Of a DNA stretch of 24,987 bases, positions 23,855-24,987 are shown in pieces. The notes beneath the pieces were generated by a model, which had not been told where the DNA came from, made no database searches, and worked only from the letters and a program-made list of their open reading frames with translations. This stretch comes from a virus. A program made the position numbers and the translations under genes. The DNA lies in IMG/VR virus record IMGVR_UViG_3300033143_000660, positions 1 through 24,987 of that record. The stretch is one strand, 5' to 3'. The stretch's first letter is position 1. Every line of letters begins with the position of its first letter.

Positions 23855-23872
23855 ATTCAATACAGGTCTATG
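23855..23872 (-). repeat. Minus-strand intergenic repeat, copy A
   Basis: On the coding strand the gap before the 144-residue gene has CATAGACCTG (23863-23872) and ATTGAAT (23855-23861). The gap before the 71-residue gene has the same two words (24126-24135 and 24102-24108) but 17 instead of 1 base apart. They may mark a shared regulatory element, or be chance. Confidence 0.3.
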
Positions 23873-23874
23873 TG

Positions 23875-24090
23875 TTATGCAGCCGTTCCAGTAAGCTCCA
23901 TATACCAACGCATTTCATTGCTATTCAAATTTCTAGTCGGTTGCTTGAATTTGTATACATCACCTTGCCCTGTACAAAAATCTATAAACGCTTCTTTTTT
24001 GGTGTCTCCAAATCCTGCGTTATCTTCTTGTAAATTACGAAATCCAATCTCAACACAGCAAGTTTTATTCCCGTCTTTAAAGTATTGCAT
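23875..24090 (-). CDS. Small protein of unknown function
   Basis: This 71-residue soluble, acidic-to-neutral protein begins with MQYFKDGNKTCCVEIGFRNL and contains FGDTKKEAFIDFCTGQGD. The helix KKEAFIDFC and alternating strands suggest a small alpha/beta fold. AGGAGA stands 5 nt before the ATG (complement of 24088-24090), which makes it a credible gene despite its size. It is separated from its neighbours by about 50 bases on each side, and the flanking gaps share CATAGACCTG and ATTGAAT on the coding strand. No family is recognised. Confidence 0.68.
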   Translation of the reverse strand: MQYFKDGNKTCCVEIGFRNLQEDNAGFGDTKKEAFIDFCTGQGDVYKFKQPTRNLNSNEMRWYMELTGTAA

Positions 24091-24101
24091 AATTATCTCC
24101 T

Positions 24102-24135
24102 ATTCAATCCCCACATAAGACATCTCAGGTCTATG
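24102..24135 (-). repeat. Minus-strand intergenic repeat, copy B
   Basis: Second occurrence of CATAGACCTG and ATTGAAT in the gap upstream of the 71-residue gene, with a 17-base insert. ATTGAAT ends next to the AGGAGA ribosome-binding site here, so part of the match may reflect leader composition. Confidence 0.3.
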
Positions 24136-24141
24136 GCCACA

Positions 24142-24810
24142 CTAACTTGAAACCTGCCATTGAAAATATCGCCCTTCCCAGCCTTTGTGCTTCATTCTTT
24201 TACCGTTCAGTACATCTACCATGCAGGGAGGGTCTAAATTGTGCTTAATGCAAAACTCCTTCACCCCTCCTTTCTTTATCTTAAATAAGACCCCGTCTGG
24301 GCTAACAACTTCCGACTCCCTAAAGGTCGAATTAACTCTTCTGTTGTTAGCTTGCTCTTTCCATGAGGCCCATCTACAGTTTCCCGGCTCGTAATTACCG
24401 TCATTATCAATCCTGTCTATCGTCGTTCCTTCCGGTCTTACGCCCATATCCTTGTAGAAGGCTTCAAAATCCGACCATTCTTCGCAGACCTCAACCCCTC
24501 TTCCGTGATGATTTTCATAGACGGGGTTAACGCACCTCTGCTTCATTGCCTGCCATGAGCAATATGTTTTGGTTCCGTGCATCCCATGTTTTCGCATCCT
24601 ATCCTTATTTAGACTGGCGACTGTTTCTCTTCTGATGCACCCGCAGCTGCTCGTCCTGCCATTCTTTAGAGAGGCTCCGATTATCTTTTTCTCCGTTCCG
24701 CAGTCACAGAGGCAGTCCCAGAGCCGCTTATTATTTTCGCTGTGTGAGAATCCCAGCACGGTCAGTCTTCCATACTGATTTCCGGTTATGTCTATTTTTT
24801 TGGTGGCCAT
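24142..24810 (-). CDS. HNH homing-type endonuclease with N-terminal Cys cluster and C-terminal DNA-binding module
   Basis: A 222-residue nuclease likely acting on DNA as a selfish homing endonuclease. Residues 13-60 have YGRLTVLG, then W31-D-C33-L-C35-D-C37 and SSCGC (C56, C58), a Cys-rich metal-binding type module common in phage HNH proteins. The HNH core follows: [18 protein letters not shown] (H101/H102), [20 protein letters not shown] (D132, D135), [10 protein letters not shown] (N144, C145, R146) and EQANNRR (N155, N156). Residues 168-222 ([20 protein letters not shown], then [17 protein letters not shown]) look like a nuclease-associated NUMOD-type DNA-binding repeat. A GGAGGT lies 12 nt upstream of the ATG, which is rather far. 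Its start overlaps the upstream gene by 19 bases. Confidence 0.88.
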   Translation of the reverse strand: MATKKIDITGNQYGRLTVLGFSHSENNKRLWDCLCDCGTEKKIIGASLKNGRTSSCGCIRRETVASLNKDRMRKHGMHGTKTYCSWQAMKQRCVNPVYENHHGRGVEVCEEWSDFEAFYKDMGVRPEGTTIDRIDNDGNYEPGNCRWASWKEQANNRRVNSTFRESEVVSPDGVLFKIKKGGVKEFCIKHNLDPPCMVDVLNGKRMKHKGWEGRYFQWQVSS

Positions 24811-24983
24811 ACTACTTTTCCAACCTCCTTAAGAAACCATTCTCGCTCAAAATCATCATATTCATCGTCTACCTCAATAATCCTATACCTGGCCTCTATC
24901 TCACTCTCACAGAGCTTGTGGGACGTATCCCAAGTATCAGCGTAGCCTGAGCACATACCAAGAAATACGAATATGGGGATCAC
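24792..24983 (-). CDS. Small exported-looking protein, possibly 5'-incomplete
   Basis: This protein has at least 63 residues. The GTG at 24981-24983 is the first start in the window, but the frame stays open to the edge, so the real start may lie outside. The N terminus [20 protein letters not shown] looks like the end of a signal peptide, with SGYA-D a possible cleavage site; the Cys is not in a clean lipobox. The rest is acidic ([20 protein letters not shown]) and ends WPPKK. Its 3' end overlaps the HNH gene by 19 bases, so they may share a transcript. No family is recognised. Confidence 0.5.
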   Translation of the reverse strand: MIPIFVFLGMCSGYADTWDTSHKLCESEIEARYRIIEVDDEYDDFEREWFLKEVGKVVWPPKK

Positions 24984-24987
24984 TTGT

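Noticed and set aside
23653-24033. 126-residue plus-strand open frame
   Set aside because: It lies over two minus-strand genes that have good ribosome-binding sites; its own translation is low-complexity in Ser/Ile/Leu/Pro and has no family features.
1-24987. Retron, CRISPR, diversity-generating retroelement, toxin-antitoxin or integrase
   Set aside because: No reverse transcriptase, repeat array, template/variable repeat pair, or recombinase motif was seen in any credible frame.

Overview
This window is part of a tailed-phage (podovirus-type) genome or prophage from a Gram-negative host. The gene order and protein families are those of a short-tailed phage: terminase, T7-type portal of 535 aa, scaffold, HK97-fold capsid, tail adaptor (gp11-like), tail nozzle (gp12-like), small internal virion proteins, one giant injected-type protein, a beta-helical tail spike and a lysis cassette. 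No sheath, tape measure or tail tube gene is visible. A secreted beta-rich lysis-region protein suggests an outer membrane is present in the host. Nothing visible fixes the host genus. Hand-counted 60-nt samples range from about 32% to 57% GC. I see no tRNA, rRNA, CRISPR array, insertion sequence or integrase.

Layout, plus strand. 2-1312: C-terminal part of the large terminase, cut by the left edge. 1312-4349: small basic protein, portal, Bbp19-like small protein, scaffold. 4350-4408: promoter-like stretch. 4409-6050: major capsid protein (start codon unresolved), a small candidate decoration protein and a conserved head/neck protein. 6047-9321: adaptor and nozzle. 9318-11624: three small or medium ejection-type proteins (GNAT-like, gp14-like, gp15-like). 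11621-19270: a single 2549-residue polyvalent protein with two GNAT-like domains, an ADP-ribosyltransferase-like domain, an HESGH metalloprotease-like domain and a hydrophobic C-terminal domain. 19271-19395: intergenic. 19396-21662: coiled-coil protein and tail spike. 21708-23364: M15-type peptidase, two holin-like proteins, a YadA-anchor-like secreted protein and a Cys-rich membrane protein.

Layout, minus strand. From 23393 to the right edge the genes are on the other strand: two unknown small proteins, an HNH endonuclease and a small exported-looking protein cut by or starting near the right edge. The plus and minus blocks converge at 23365-23392, where no good intrinsic terminator is visible.

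The plus-strand genes form a tightly packed late operon. Most junctions are TAATG, ATGA, TGATG, TTGA or GTGA overlaps, so translation is probably coupled, which also explains the weak TTG and GTG starts. Breaks occur before the capsid gene and before the tail-spike pair, and a nearly identical 15-base motif sits in both. Terminase, portal, scaffold and capsid build and fill the head; adaptor, nozzle and spike form the short tail; the internal proteins and the giant protein are probably ejected with DNA; the last block lyses the cell.

The points most worth a second look are the capsid gene lacking any standard start codon behind a good Shine-Dalgarno sequence, the shared 15-base motif, the giant multi-enzyme protein with its patchy base composition, and the small YadA-anchor-like protein in the lysis block.
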